A stretch of 64,000 bases of DNA from Pseudoalteromonas holothuriae. Its GTDB lineage: Bacteria > Pseudomonadota > Gammaproteobacteria > Enterobacterales > Alteromonadaceae. Within the stretch, counting starts at the first letter, position 1. Every line of letters begins with the position of its first letter. The notes beneath the pieces were generated by a model, which had not been told where the DNA came from, did no database searches, and worked only from the letters and a program-made list of their open reading frames with translations. Shown here piece after piece: positions 36,822 through 46,186 of this stretch. A program made the translations under genes and the position numbers. Where the stretch lies: the NCBI RefSeq assembly GCF_945859825.1, contig NZ_CAMAPC010000013.1, positions 51,602 through 115,601 on the forward strand, in the 5' to 3' direction.

Positions 36822-38999
36822 ATGCAAGCAAGCGTACAACAAGCTGGATTAACCATAGATAAGCGGTTATACGACTTTATAAATCTACACGCTTTACCTG
36901 ATACCGGATTAGAGCAAAATGCTTTTTGGCAAGGCTTTGCCTGTATCATAGATACTTTGTCTCCCTTGAATAAGGCGCTATTAAGTAAAAGGGAGTTACT
37001 TCAGCAACAAATAGATGCTTATCATCAGCAGCATCCGCAATGGAATAGCTCTCAATATCGGACATTTTTAGAAGATATTGGCTATTTACAGCCGCAGCCA
37101 AATGAGGTTCATATTGATACGCAATTAGTCGAGCCTGAAATTGCGTTGACTGCGGCACCTCAACTAGTTGTACCTGTCAGTAATGCAAGGTTTGCGCTCA
37201 ATGCTGCGAATGCTCGTTGGGGTTCGCTGTATGACGCTCTGTATGGCACTGATGTACTCAGTGAAGATGAAGGTGCAGAAAAAACATTAAGTTATAACCC
37301 TGTGCGTGGTTTTAAAGTGATGGCGTATGTGCGTCAGTTTTTAGATAAAGCGGTGCCGTTATATCATGGTTCACACATAGAGAGCACAAACTACAGCGTG
37401 GTAGATGGGCAGTTGCTTGTGACATTAAATGATACGACTCAAGTTAAACTTGCTTGCGAAACTCAATTTATCGGCTATCAGGGTCAAGCCCAGAATCCTA
37501 GTGCGATTTTACTCAAACATCATGATCTTCATATCGAGATCCAAATTGATCCTCACAGTGCTATAGGCCAAGCAGACAAAGCAGGTGTTAAAGATGTGCT
37601 GTTGGAATCTGCTCTTACTACGATTATGGATTGTGAAGACTCTGTTGCTGCAGTTGATGCGCAAGATAAAGTACATGTTTATCAAAATTGGTTGGGGTTA
37701 ATGAAAGGTACGTTGTCTGAATCTTTTATTAAACAAGGAAAGTCGTTAACACGTAAGCTCAATCTTGATAGAAGCTATACCAGTAAAGAGTCAGAGCGTA
37801 TAACACTTAAAGGGCGCAGTATGATGTTTGTTCGTAATGTGGGCCATTTGATGCGCAGTCCAGCCATAGTTGATAAACATGGCGAGCAAATATTTGAAGG
37901 GATCATGGATGCCGTTATCACATCACTATGTGCTGTGCATGATTTAAAAGGCAACAGTGCCGTGCATAACACTAGCGCGCACAGTATTAATATTGTCAAA
38001 CCTAAAATGCATGGTCCTGAAGAAGTATCATTTACACAGCAGTTGTTTAGTGAAGTGGAAGCGTTATTAAGGCTTTCACCTAATACGATTAAGTTAGGTA
38101 TTATGGATGAGGAGCGTCGAACCTCTGTGAATCTTAAAGCATGTATTGCACAGGCAAAATCTCGCGTGGTATTTATCAATACTGGCTTTTTGGATAGAAC
38201 GGGTGATGAGATCCATACCTCAATGTTAGCTGGTGCAGTGTTACCTAAAGCGCAAATTAAATCTCAACCTTGGATCGAGGCTTATGAAAATCGTAATGTC
38301 GATATTGGTCTTGCGTGTGGTTTTAGTGGTAAGGCGCAAATAGGTAAAGGTATGTGGCCTATGCCAGATAAGATGGCGTTGATGATGCAACAAAAGCAAG
38401 CTCATTTAGAATCAGGTGCCAATACTGCTTGGGTTCCCTCTCCAACTGCTGCAACGTTACATGCAATGCATTATCATTACGTTGATGTATTTGCGACACA
38501 GCAGGCGCTTAAGACACGTCAACAATCATCTTTAGATGATTTATTGACGCCTCCATTAATGTTAGAGCACACGCTGAGTAAAGAAGATATTCAAATTGAA
38601 CTTGAAAATAATATTCAAGGGATTTTGGGGTATGTTGTACGCTGGATAGATCAAGGTGTTGGTTGCTCCAAAGTACCAGATATGAACCATGTTGGCTTGA
38701 TGGAAGATAGAGCAACATTACGAATTTCTAGTCAACATATTGCAAACTGGCTAAAGCATGGTATTTGTACGCATCAGCAAGTTCGCGATACATTTAAGCG
38801 AATGGCATACATAGTAGATAGTCAAAATGAGCATGATGAGCACTATCAGCCTATGGTATCGGACAAACATTTGCTAGATGATAACCTTGCTTTTCAAGCT
38901 GCCCAAGCTTTGGTATTTGAAGGTGAAAAGCAACCAAATGGTTATACAGAGCCACTGCTGCATGCTTATCGTTTAAAATACAAAGCACAGGCTAATTAG
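36822..38999 (+). CDS. glcB: Malate synthase G
   Basis: A 725-residue enzyme that joins glyoxylate and acetyl-CoA to malate. Its length and segments (NARWGSLYDALYGTD, ALTTIMDCEDSVAAVDA, LKGRSMMFVRNVGHLMR, GIMDEERRTSVNLKACI, NTGFLDRTGDEIHT) match the monomeric G form. I use the ATG at 36822, with AGGA eight bases upstream and a length close to E. coli GlcB (723), instead of the ATG 17 codons earlier. It is paired head to head with aceA, giving a complete glyoxylate shunt on this replicon. A hairpin terminator follows. Confidence 0.95.
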   Translation: MQASVQQAGLTIDKRLYDFINLHALPDTGLEQNAFWQGFACIIDTLSPLNKALLSKRELLQQQIDAYHQQHPQWNSSQYRTFLEDIGYLQPQPNEVHIDTQLVEPEIALTAAPQLVVPVSNARFALNAANARWGSLYDALYGTDVLSEDEGAEKTLSYNPVRGFKVMAYVRQFLDKAVPLYHGSHIESTNYSVVDGQLLVTLNDTTQVKLACETQFIGYQGQAQNPSAILLKHHDLHIEIQIDPHSAIGQADKAGVKDVLLESALTTIMDCEDSVAAVDAQDKVHVYQNWLGLMKGTLSESFIKQGKSLTRKLNLDRSYTSKESERITLKGRSMMFVRNVGHLMRSPAIVDKHGEQIFEGIMDAVITSLCAVHDLKGNSAVHNTSAHSINIVKPKMHGPEEVSFTQQLFSEVEALLRLSPNTIKLGIMDEERRTSVNLKACIAQAKSRVVFINTGFLDRTGDEIHTSMLAGAVLPKAQIKSQPWIEAYENRNVDIGLACGFSGKAQIGKGMWPMPDKMALMMQQKQAHLESGANTAWVPSPTAATLHAMHYHYVDVFATQQALKTRQQSSLDDLLTPPLMLEHTLSKEDIQIELENNIQGILGYVVRWIDQGVGCSKVPDMNHVGLMEDRATLRISSQHIANWLKHGICTHQQVRDTFKRMAYIVDSQNEHDEHYQPMVSDKHLLDDNLAFQAAQALVFEGEKQPNGYTEPLLHAYRLKYKAQAN

Positions 39000-39016
39000 T
39001 ACACTAAGGTAAGTAG

Positions 39017-39047
39017 CAGCCGAACAGATGTTTGGCTGTTTCTTTTT
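39017..39047 (+). terminator. Terminator of glcB
   Basis: A 9-bp stem with one G-T pair (CAGCCGAAC with GTTTGGCTG), 4-base loop, then TTTCTTTTT. Confidence 0.75.
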
Positions 39048-39124
39048 AAGGGTCTAAAACACTTGCTAAACAGCTAATATTAGAGAACTATGAAAAGCCT
39101 AATTCAGTCAATGGAATAAGAGAT

Positions 39125-40663
39125 ATGCTTTTCAAAAAATATTCAATGTTGTTTTTTTCAACAGCAGTCTGTGCGTTGTTAAGCACAAATTGTTTGGCGC
39201 AAAACAATACATTAAAACTAGAAGAATATAGTTTGTCTGAGCTTCAGCAGTTGGTTGATCAAAACCAGCTAAGTTATCAACAGATAACACAGTTCTATCT
39301 TTCACGTATTGATGAGTTAGACGTTAATGGGCCTAAGCTCAACGCTATCATTAATGTCAATCAGCAAGCTTTGATGCATGCCAAACAAAAAGATGCTGAG
39401 CATGATCAAAACACTGAACATAGTTTACTTTATGGAATGCCAATTGTATTAAAAGATAATATTGAAACAGCAGGCAATACGCCCACCACGGCAGGGGCTG
39501 TTGCTCTTGAACACAATTATGCTCAGCAAGATGCTGAATTGGTTACAAAGCTTAAAAAAGCAGGTGCTATCATTTTAGGCAAAGCAAATTTAAGTGAATG
39601 GGCTAACTTTAAGTCAACTCATAGTTCAAGCGGTTGGAGTGATGTTGGTGGACAAACAAAAAACCCTTATGTTTTGAATCGAACGCCATGTGGTTCAAGT
39701 TCAGGATCTGCTGTAGCGGTTGCGGCAAATTTAGCCGTTGTTGCTGTTGGAACTGAAACTGATGGTTCTATAACTTGTCCAGCAGCACACAATTCATTAG
39801 TGGGCTTGAAGCCAACCGTAGGCTTGGTATCTGGCAAAGGTATTGTACCTCTGTCTCATTCTCAAGATGCTGCGGGCCCCATGACTCGTTCAGTGCAAGA
39901 TGCGGCGGTATTACTTGAGGTTATGGCTGACACCGCGCCAAACCATTATCAAAAGCACCTGAATAAAGATGGCTTGAAAGGTAAGCGTATTGGTATAGCG
40001 CGCAACGTTAGCGATTTTAATCCTGTGGCAAGCCAAGCATTTGAGCAAGCTATTACTGTACTAAAAATTGAGGGGGCTATTGTGGTTGATAACCTCACTT
40101 TGGAACATCAAAATGAACTCTCTCAAGCGGAGTTTGATATTTTACTATATGACTTTAAACACGATGTAAACGAATATTTGGCTAATACACCTGAACAAGT
40201 AAAAGTAAAATCGCTTGAGCAACTTATCGCATTTAATACCTTATTGGCCGACAGTTATTTTAATCAAGGCCTATTTGAAATGGCTCAGCAAAAAGGTGGG
40301 TTAGAGAGCGAAGCTTATATAACAGCTAAAAAATTGGTTGCTGATAAAGCCCGTACTCAAGGCATTGATGCGTTAATGGAGGAGCATAAGCTAGATGCCA
40401 TTGTAGCACCGACCAATGGACCCGCTTGGGTGATTGACACTGTTAATGGCGATCAATACACCGGGGCTAGTTCAAGCCCTGCTGCAATAGCTGGTTATCC
40501 TAGTATTACGGTGCCAATGGCATTTTATCGTTCGCTACCTCTGGGTATCTCATTTTTTAGCACGGCTCATCAAGAAGGAACTTTAATTGAAATTGGGTAT
40601 GCTTTTGAGCAAGCGACAAAGGTTAGAAGGTCACCTAAATTTATTTCGAGTATTGACGAATAA
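39125..40663 (+). CDS. Secreted amidase (amidase signature family)
   Basis: A 512-residue amidase with a signal peptide (about 1-25, ending CLAQ). The Ser-Ser-Lys triad is present: Lys110 in IVLKDNIET, the cis-serine in CGSSSGSAVA (about 191-192) and the nucleophile Ser215 in GTETDGSITCP. Family members hydrolyse amide bonds of varied substrates; an exported form suggests use of amides or peptides from outside the cell. It is not GatA, which is cytoplasmic and lies with gatB/gatC. It stands alone between glcB and a secreted peptidase on the same strand. Substrate unknown. Confidence 0.9.
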   Translation: MLFKKYSMLFFSTAVCALLSTNCLAQNNTLKLEEYSLSELQQLVDQNQLSYQQITQFYLSRIDELDVNGPKLNAIINVNQQALMHAKQKDAEHDQNTEHSLLYGMPIVLKDNIETAGNTPTTAGAVALEHNYAQQDAELVTKLKKAGAIILGKANLSEWANFKSTHSSSGWSDVGGQTKNPYVLNRTPCGSSSGSAVAVAANLAVVAVGTETDGSITCPAAHNSLVGLKPTVGLVSGKGIVPLSHSQDAAGPMTRSVQDAAVLLEVMADTAPNHYQKHLNKDGLKGKRIGIARNVSDFNPVASQAFEQAITVLKIEGAIVVDNLTLEHQNELSQAEFDILLYDFKHDVNEYLANTPEQVKVKSLEQLIAFNTLLADSYFNQGLFEMAQQKGGLESEAYITAKKLVADKARTQGIDALMEEHKLDAIVAPTNGPAWVIDTVNGDQYTGASSSPAAIAGYPSITVPMAFYRSLPLGISFFSTAHQEGTLIEIGYAFEQATKVRRSPKFISSIDE

Positions 40664-40940
40664 GCGAAGTGTTAACCCCCTTTACAGTATGTGTTTTAAA
40701 GTACGATATTAACATTGCTTAAGGAATTGTGATTATCGCAGTCCAATTATTTTTTATTTATATGTTACGCCACAAGTAATGCGTTTACCCTTACAGCATG
40801 CACAATGGCGGTAAGATATGAATTAAATATTGCTCAGCAGTGGTTAGAAGTTAAATAGTGAACTTTGATCGCAAATAATTGACCCAGCAATGTTATTAGG
40901 ATTTTATTTAAACTTAATTCTCAAAAGAAATGGAGCTCAG

Positions 40941-42959
40941 ATGAAACGTAGTTTAATAGCAGTGGGTGCTAGCCTTTTTATTAGTAGCGCTTTTGCCAGC
41001 GAAAAATCACTGCAGTTGGAAGATGTATTCGACGTAGAGTATGCTAATCAAATTGAGTTTAGCCATGATGCTGAGCTGGTTTATTTTGTTCGTAATCGAA
41101 TGGATATTAAAACTGATAAAAAAGTCAGTAACATCTGGTCTGTGAATGTAAAGAGCAAGCAAATGTTGCCTGTTACTAGTGGTGTACATATTGATTATGC
41201 ACCTGAACTTTCACCTCAAGGTGATCGTCTAGCTTTTATCTCAACCCGCGATGGTAGTAGCCAAATATATGTTAAATGGCTTACATCGGGTGCTGTTGCT
41301 AAAATTAGTAATTTAACACAGTCACCAAGAGCACTGCATTGGGCGCCAGATGGTAAGAGTATTGTATTTAGCCAATTTGTGCCTGAGCCTGCCAAAACGC
41401 CAGTAAGTTTAAAGGGTAAACCGAAAGGTGCTAACTGGGCAAAACCTCCTATTTTTATTGATGATGTTTTTTATCGTGCAGATGGTGCAGGTTATAACAA
41501 ACCTGGGTTTACACACCTATTTAAAATTGATGCAGATGGAGGGAATGCGCAGCAATTAACATCAGGTCAATTTAATCATGGCGGCAATGTGAGTTTTAGC
41601 CCTGATGGTGAGACGATATATTTCTCTGCAAATCGCCATCGTGAACATGAATTAAAGATCACCAATTCAGAAGTGTATGCGTTAGATATTAAATCGCTAG
41701 AGATCAAAGCGGTGACTGATCGCACTGGTCCAGATAGCTCTCCTGCTGTGTCGCCTAATGGCCGATTACTTGCGTATCTTGGTTATGACGATAAACGTAC
41801 AAACTATGAAAACACAAATATCTATGTGCTTGATTTAGATAAAGGTGAAAGCCGTGTGTTGAGTGAAAAACTTGACCGCAACATTGAGAGTATTCAATGG
41901 GACAGTAAAAGCAGAGGTCTTTTTTATAGCTACGACTCGCAAGGGCAAACGGTGGTGGCACACCAGCCTCTCAAAGGTAAGTCGAAAGTGATCACGGAAA
42001 AAGTGGGTAGCGTGTCGTTTGGTCGACCTTATTCTGGTGGTGATTTTGATGTAAGCGTCAAAGGTGATATTGCATTTACCATGGCTGATACACAAAGGCC
42101 TGCAGACGTCGCTTTGGTAAAGCGTGGAAAAACACAGCGCCTAACACACTTAAACGAAGATGCGTTAGGTAATAAGGCGCTGGGCAAAGTAGAAGAGTTA
42201 TGGGTTAAATCTAAGTATGACCAATTAGATATACAAGGCTGGGTTGTTTATCCACCAAACTTTGATAGCACAAAAAAGTACCCTCTTGTCTTAGAGATAC
42301 ACGGTGGGCCGGTTGCTAATTATGGTCCTCACTTTAGCGCTGAAGCACAGCTATTTGCAGCCAAAGGCAATGTGGTACTGTATATGAACCCACGAGGTAG
42401 TGATTCATATGGTAAGGCGTTTGCACAAACCATTCATCACAATTATCCGAGTAATGATTTTGATGATTTGATGACTGGGGTTGATGCTCTAATTGAAAAG
42501 GGTTTTATCGATGAAGAGCGTTTATTTGTAACCGGAGGCTCTGGTGGTGGCGTATTGACTGCATGGACGGTTGGGCATACTGACAGATTTGCTGCAGCGG
42601 TTGTTGCAAAGCCCGTGATAAATTGGTTTAGCTTTGTACTGACTGCCGACTTTTATCCCTATTTTGCTGATTATTGGTTCCCAGGTAAACCTTGGGAACA
42701 TACTGAGCATTATATGAAGCGCTCACCTATTAGCTATGTCGGCAATGTTAAAACGCCAACAATGTTGCTTACAGGGGATGCTGACTACCGTACGCCAATT
42801 TCAGAAACTGAGCAGTATTATCAAGCGCTCAAGCTGCAAGGTGTGGAAACGGCAATGGTTCGAATTCCTGATGCATCGCATGGTATTACGGCTAGGCCAT
42901 CTAATTTAATGAATAAGGTGGCTTATATTCAATGGTGGTTTGATAAACACAGTAAATAG
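40941..42959 (+). CDS. Secreted S9 prolyl-oligopeptidase-type peptidase
   Basis: A 672-residue exported serine peptidase. I start it at ATG 40941, with GGAGCTCAG upstream and a clean signal peptide (MKRSLIAVGASLFISSAFA), not at the ATG 17 codons before. Residues about 40-400 form a WD40-like beta-propeller with repeated SPDG and SPNG turns. The alpha/beta-hydrolase domain at about 410-670 has Ser534 (GGSGGG), Asp615 (GDADYRTP) and His647 (ASHGI), the full triad. It resembles acylaminoacyl or dipeptidyl peptidases and probably cleaves short peptides in the periplasm or outside. A strong hairpin follows. Confidence 0.93.
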   Translation: MKRSLIAVGASLFISSAFASEKSLQLEDVFDVEYANQIEFSHDAELVYFVRNRMDIKTDKKVSNIWSVNVKSKQMLPVTSGVHIDYAPELSPQGDRLAFISTRDGSSQIYVKWLTSGAVAKISNLTQSPRALHWAPDGKSIVFSQFVPEPAKTPVSLKGKPKGANWAKPPIFIDDVFYRADGAGYNKPGFTHLFKIDADGGNAQQLTSGQFNHGGNVSFSPDGETIYFSANRHREHELKITNSEVYALDIKSLEIKAVTDRTGPDSSPAVSPNGRLLAYLGYDDKRTNYENTNIYVLDLDKGESRVLSEKLDRNIESIQWDSKSRGLFYSYDSQGQTVVAHQPLKGKSKVITEKVGSVSFGRPYSGGDFDVSVKGDIAFTMADTQRPADVALVKRGKTQRLTHLNEDALGNKALGKVEELWVKSKYDQLDIQGWVVYPPNFDSTKKYPLVLEIHGGPVANYGPHFSAEAQLFAAKGNVVLYMNPRGSDSYGKAFAQTIHHNYPSNDFDDLMTGVDALIEKGFIDEERLFVTGGSGGGVLTAWTVGHTDRFAAAVVAKPVINWFSFVLTADFYPYFADYWFPGKPWEHTEHYMKRSPISYVGNVKTPTMLLTGDADYRTPISETEQYYQALKLQGVETAMVRIPDASHGITARPSNLMNKVAYIQWWFDKHSK

Positions 42960-42989
42960 CCATAACTGTTAGGGCGTCATTTAACTCTA

Positions 42990-43016
42990 AATGCCAGCGC
43001 ATAGCTGGCATTTTCT
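42990..43016 (+). terminator. Terminator of the S9 peptidase gene
   Basis: An 8-bp stem (ATGCCAGC with GCTGGCAT), 5-base loop and TTTTC. Confidence 0.8.
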
Positions 43017-43050
43017 TCACTTGTTGTTCTATCATTAATAAACCAGTTGT

Positions 43051-43941
43051 TTGTTCTTGGCATTTGTTGTGGGTAATTATTTAATTAAAGTTGTGTGGTT
43101 TTTGCCATGTTTATTAGGGGGGTGTTATGCGTTTGCTGTACAACTCTATGTTGGCGATGAAAATGACTTTATTATTTATCAAGGGCTTAACCCTACTACG
43201 AACATTGCAAATAGCACTAATTCTTTAATTATTAATGCTCTGCCGTCAAATAAAATAACATTTGTGCCAGCCAGTTATCCACGTGCTTTGAAAGCTATGC
43301 GTACCAGTGAAGAAGCGGTTTGTATCGCAAACAAAGTAAAGAATAAATCACGTTTAAATGAATTTTTGTTTAGTCTACCTGTTAGTATCTATTTGAGTCG
43401 AAGGCTTTATCAACACGCCACTGAGCAGCCTTTATCTGAATTTGTATTTACCGAAGAGGGTGAAATAAAGTCATTACCAGAATTATTTGACTTACATACA
43501 GATGCTTTGATTGTGTTTACTCCAACCATGTCGTATGGGCCGTTTTTTGATAAGCAATTTGCCAATATAGCACGTGAAAATAAAGTATACCGTGTTGGCA
43601 GTAACCCATATGATGATATGTATAACTTGTTTAGATCCAAGCGTGCAGATTTCTTACTTGGTTATCCCGCAGAAGTTTATCGGCGTTTGCAAGAAGAACA
43701 AGTTGCATATCGAGAGTATCATGTGGCTAACGCCCCTAGATATATTATTGGTTATTGGATGTGTAATAATAATGAAAGCAGCAAAGCGTTTTTAGCTTTA
43801 TTTAATTCACTCATGGTGCAGATTTATAAGCAAGCATCATTTTATGACGCACACCTCCAGTGGCTTCCTAAAACCTCGCAAAAGCAAACCAATGCCTATT
43901 TAGATGAGCTGATACGTCTACTCACACCTGCTGAAAATTAA
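43051..43941 (+). CDS. Periplasmic protein, paralogue A (binding-protein-like)
   Basis: About 296 residues if read from the TTG at 43051; GTG at 43069 or 43093 are alternatives, and no ATG is available, so the start is uncertain. A hydrophobic N-terminus (WFLPCLLGGCYAFA) looks like a signal peptide. The body has the outline of type II (SBP_bac_3-like) binding proteins: TFVPASYPRALKAMRTSEEAVCI after the first strand, a SYGPFFDKQF hinge region, and a YWMCNNNESSKAF segment. The next gene is clearly its paralogue. Both may sense or bind a small solute; no transporter genes are present. Family call is tentative. Confidence 0.62.
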   Translation: MFLAFVVGNYLIKVVWFLPCLLGGCYAFAVQLYVGDENDFIIYQGLNPTTNIANSTNSLIINALPSNKITFVPASYPRALKAMRTSEEAVCIANKVKNKSRLNEFLFSLPVSIYLSRRLYQHATEQPLSEFVFTEEGEIKSLPELFDLHTDALIVFTPTMSYGPFFDKQFANIARENKVYRVGSNPYDDMYNLFRSKRADFLLGYPAEVYRRLQEEQVAYREYHVANAPRYIIGYWMCNNNESSKAFLALFNSLMVQIYKQASFYDAHLQWLPKTSQKQTNAYLDELIRLLTPAEN

Positions 43942-44075
43942 ACGCGCTTATTAATATACAACCACAAAAAGCTTTGATAGTGATAACTAAGATAATCATT
44001 TTGTGTTAATAGGAGTGGCATATTACATCGATATTGGCCTATGCTTTTAAAAGTTTTTTAAAAAGAGCGTTGTAG

Positions 44076-44957
44076 TTGATTGTGTATAGTTGTATTGCAT
44101 TTTTATTTTACTGTATATGCTTTAGCTTTGCTCAGGCTGCGCAATTATACGTTGATGATGAGGTGGATTTGAGTGTGCTACGTCAGGAAAAGCCGCCAAC
44201 TGGAATTGCTAATAATACCAACTTACTCGTAATAAATGCTTTGAAAAAGGAACTGATAACGCTAGTTCCTGCCAGTTATAAAAGAGCACTAAGAGCAATG
44301 CATGAAAGTGAAGATGCTATATGTGTACAAAATCGTATAAAAACGCCTAGTAGGCTCAGTAAGTTTTTGTTTAGTTTGCCCATTAATATCTACTTGAGTC
44401 ATCGTTTGTACCAACATAAACAAGCTGTTCCGCTTGGCTCATCTTTACTTAATGCTGATGGAGAAGTTGAGTCATTAGCTAACGTGTTTTATAAGTACAA
44501 AAGCGCTTTGATAGTATTGACGCCATCAATGTCCTATGGTGACTTTCTTGATAAGCAAGTACGTAATATACCTGGTAATAACAAAGTGCTTCGTGATGGT
44601 ACAAACCATTATGACATGACTTTTCATATGTTTAAGCGCCATCGAGCTGATTTTTATTTAGGCTTTCCAGCTGCTATTTTCCGGCATTTACAAAACAATC
44701 CGACCGACTTACGTGCATATGATATTGCAGGTTCTCCTAAATATGTGATTGGTCATTGGATGTGTAATGATACTGAACAAAGCCGATTGTTTTTGCAAAA
44801 ATTAGATAAGGCTATTACACAGACGTATCAACATACTGATTTTTATCATGCCCATTTACGGTGGTTGCCAGAAACTGCCCAGCTTAAAACAAAAGCTTAC
44901 CTTGATAACCTACTTCGCGTTCAAGGGGTAACCCCTCCTACGATTACTAATCATTAG
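44076..44957 (+). CDS. Periplasmic protein, paralogue B (binding-protein-like)
   Basis: A 293-residue protein read from TTG 44076, with AAGAG upstream; GTG 44082 is the other option. The N-terminus is a signal-peptide-like helix ending AQAA before QLYVDDEVD. It matches the preceding gene over its whole length (for example TLVPASYKRALRAMHESEDAICV, SMSYGDFLDKQ, HWMCNDTEQSRLF, FYHAHLRWLPETAQ), so it arose by tandem duplication and has since diverged. The two do not overlap and are separated by 134 bases, so they may be expressed separately. Binding-protein-like, ligand unknown. Confidence 0.65.
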   Translation: MIVYSCIAFLFYCICFSFAQAAQLYVDDEVDLSVLRQEKPPTGIANNTNLLVINALKKELITLVPASYKRALRAMHESEDAICVQNRIKTPSRLSKFLFSLPINIYLSHRLYQHKQAVPLGSSLLNADGEVESLANVFYKYKSALIVLTPSMSYGDFLDKQVRNIPGNNKVLRDGTNHYDMTFHMFKRHRADFYLGFPAAIFRHLQNNPTDLRAYDIAGSPKYVIGHWMCNDTEQSRLFLQKLDKAITQTYQHTDFYHAHLRWLPETAQLKTKAYLDNLLRVQGVTPPTITNH

Positions 44958-45173
44958 TAATGTTTTTTGTTGTGTTCTTTGGTAAGTGTGCTTGTTTTTT
45001 ATACTAGTTATGTTGCTTTGAAGTAATACTCTAAACCTCATGCAAAAGTCTGTTATTTATGAAATGGTTCATAATTAGGTATAATTGTAACTTAAATGTA
45101 AATATCAACATCTATATTAGCGCTTGGCTGCGCAGCCTACATACACATCTTAAATATAAATACAGGAAAAATA

Positions 45174-46145
45174 ATGAAAACAATTACTTCTATGTGCTTT
45201 TCTGCGCTATTAGGCGGGTTAGTTATTGCACCAGCTCAGGCCTCTTTATATAAAGACCCTGGTTTTGTAGAGCAGTCAGCGCGAGTGGTGAACAAGAATA
45301 ATGCTGTAGGGCGCACTCATCAATATCGAGATCAGCAAGGTTGGATGTTTGTTGACAGTGTGGCTAATGGCGCAACTAGCGGTTTCTATCAGGCTGGTAA
45401 TTGGCTGAAACTGCATAACCGTAATTTTAAAATGGCGGTTGGTTTTGTTGAGTTCTCTTTTAACCCATCAAAGTTAGAATGCACTCAGGGTATGAGTTTT
45501 AACCTAACAGTAGGTGACGATTCAGTCGCAGCATTTGAGCCAAACTGTGATGACTTACTGAATGCATCAGTAACTTATCCTGTAGAGTATTACTTTGACC
45601 TGATCCCAGAGCCTATTAAACCAAAACTTGAACTACCACTGGACCCACTTGGCTTGTTAAAGCTTGGGGTTAAATTTGGTGCTGGTATTGAAGCTGGTGC
45701 TGATTTCACGGTTGGCGGTGTCGTTGGTGGTCATGGTAATGAAGAGCCTTTTGAAGTCGACGGCGTTCGTCGTCCAGATTACATCTATGCATCAGTAGAA
45801 CCTTATGTTGGGGGCGTGGTATCAAGCTCTGCATATGGCTCTTTTGGCCATGGTATCTCTGAAGCTGGCGTAAAAGGAAAACTAAGCTTACTAAAAGTAA
45901 AAGGTAAAGGCTACGTTGAAGCTGGTATCCGTCGTGTGATTGTAAATGAACAAGTACTTGAGGAAGGTTTTTTGGAGCTTAAAGTATCCGGTAAGCTGTC
46001 AGGTGGTGACGGTAAAATACAAGGCTACTGTAAAAAACTTTGGGGATTGTTGCAGTTTCATGTTGATATCATGAAGTGGGATCCACTTTATGAGCGTGAA
46101 AGAACATTGTACGAATATGCTAGCCCTAGCTGGGAACAGCTTTAA
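45174..46145 (+). CDS. Unknown exported protein
   Basis: A 323-residue protein with a signal peptide (MKTITSMCFSALLGGLVIAPAQAS) and AGGA before the ATG. I do not recognise a family. After a first part with two cysteines (ECTQGMSF and EPNCDDLL) that may pair, the middle (about 155-260) is glycine- and valine-rich with alternating hydrophobic residues (KFGAGIEAGADFTVGGVVGGHGN, repeated-like YGSFGHGISEAGVKGKLSLLKVKGKGYVEAGIRRV), which suggests antiparallel beta structure. It sits just before another unknown exported protein, with a hairpin between. Possibly a partner of that gene. Confidence 0.6.
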   Translation: MKTITSMCFSALLGGLVIAPAQASLYKDPGFVEQSARVVNKNNAVGRTHQYRDQQGWMFVDSVANGATSGFYQAGNWLKLHNRNFKMAVGFVEFSFNPSKLECTQGMSFNLTVGDDSVAAFEPNCDDLLNASVTYPVEYYFDLIPEPIKPKLELPLDPLGLLKLGVKFGAGIEAGADFTVGGVVGGHGNEEPFEVDGVRRPDYIYASVEPYVGGVVSSSAYGSFGHGISEAGVKGKLSLLKVKGKGYVEAGIRRVIVNEQVLEEGFLELKVSGKLSGGDGKIQGYCKKLWGLLQFHVDIMKWDPLYERERTLYEYASPSWEQL

Positions 46146-46154
46146 TTTTTACTT

Positions 46155-46177
46155 GGCGGCAGCTGCCGCCATTTTTT
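46155..46177 (+). terminator. Terminator or attenuator between two exported-protein genes
   Basis: A perfect 16-base palindrome (GGCGGCAG/CTGCCGCC) followed by A and a T-run. It ends 10 bases before the next start codon, so it may reduce rather than fully end transcription into the downstream gene. Confidence 0.7.
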
Positions 46178-46186
46178 GGAGTTTTT

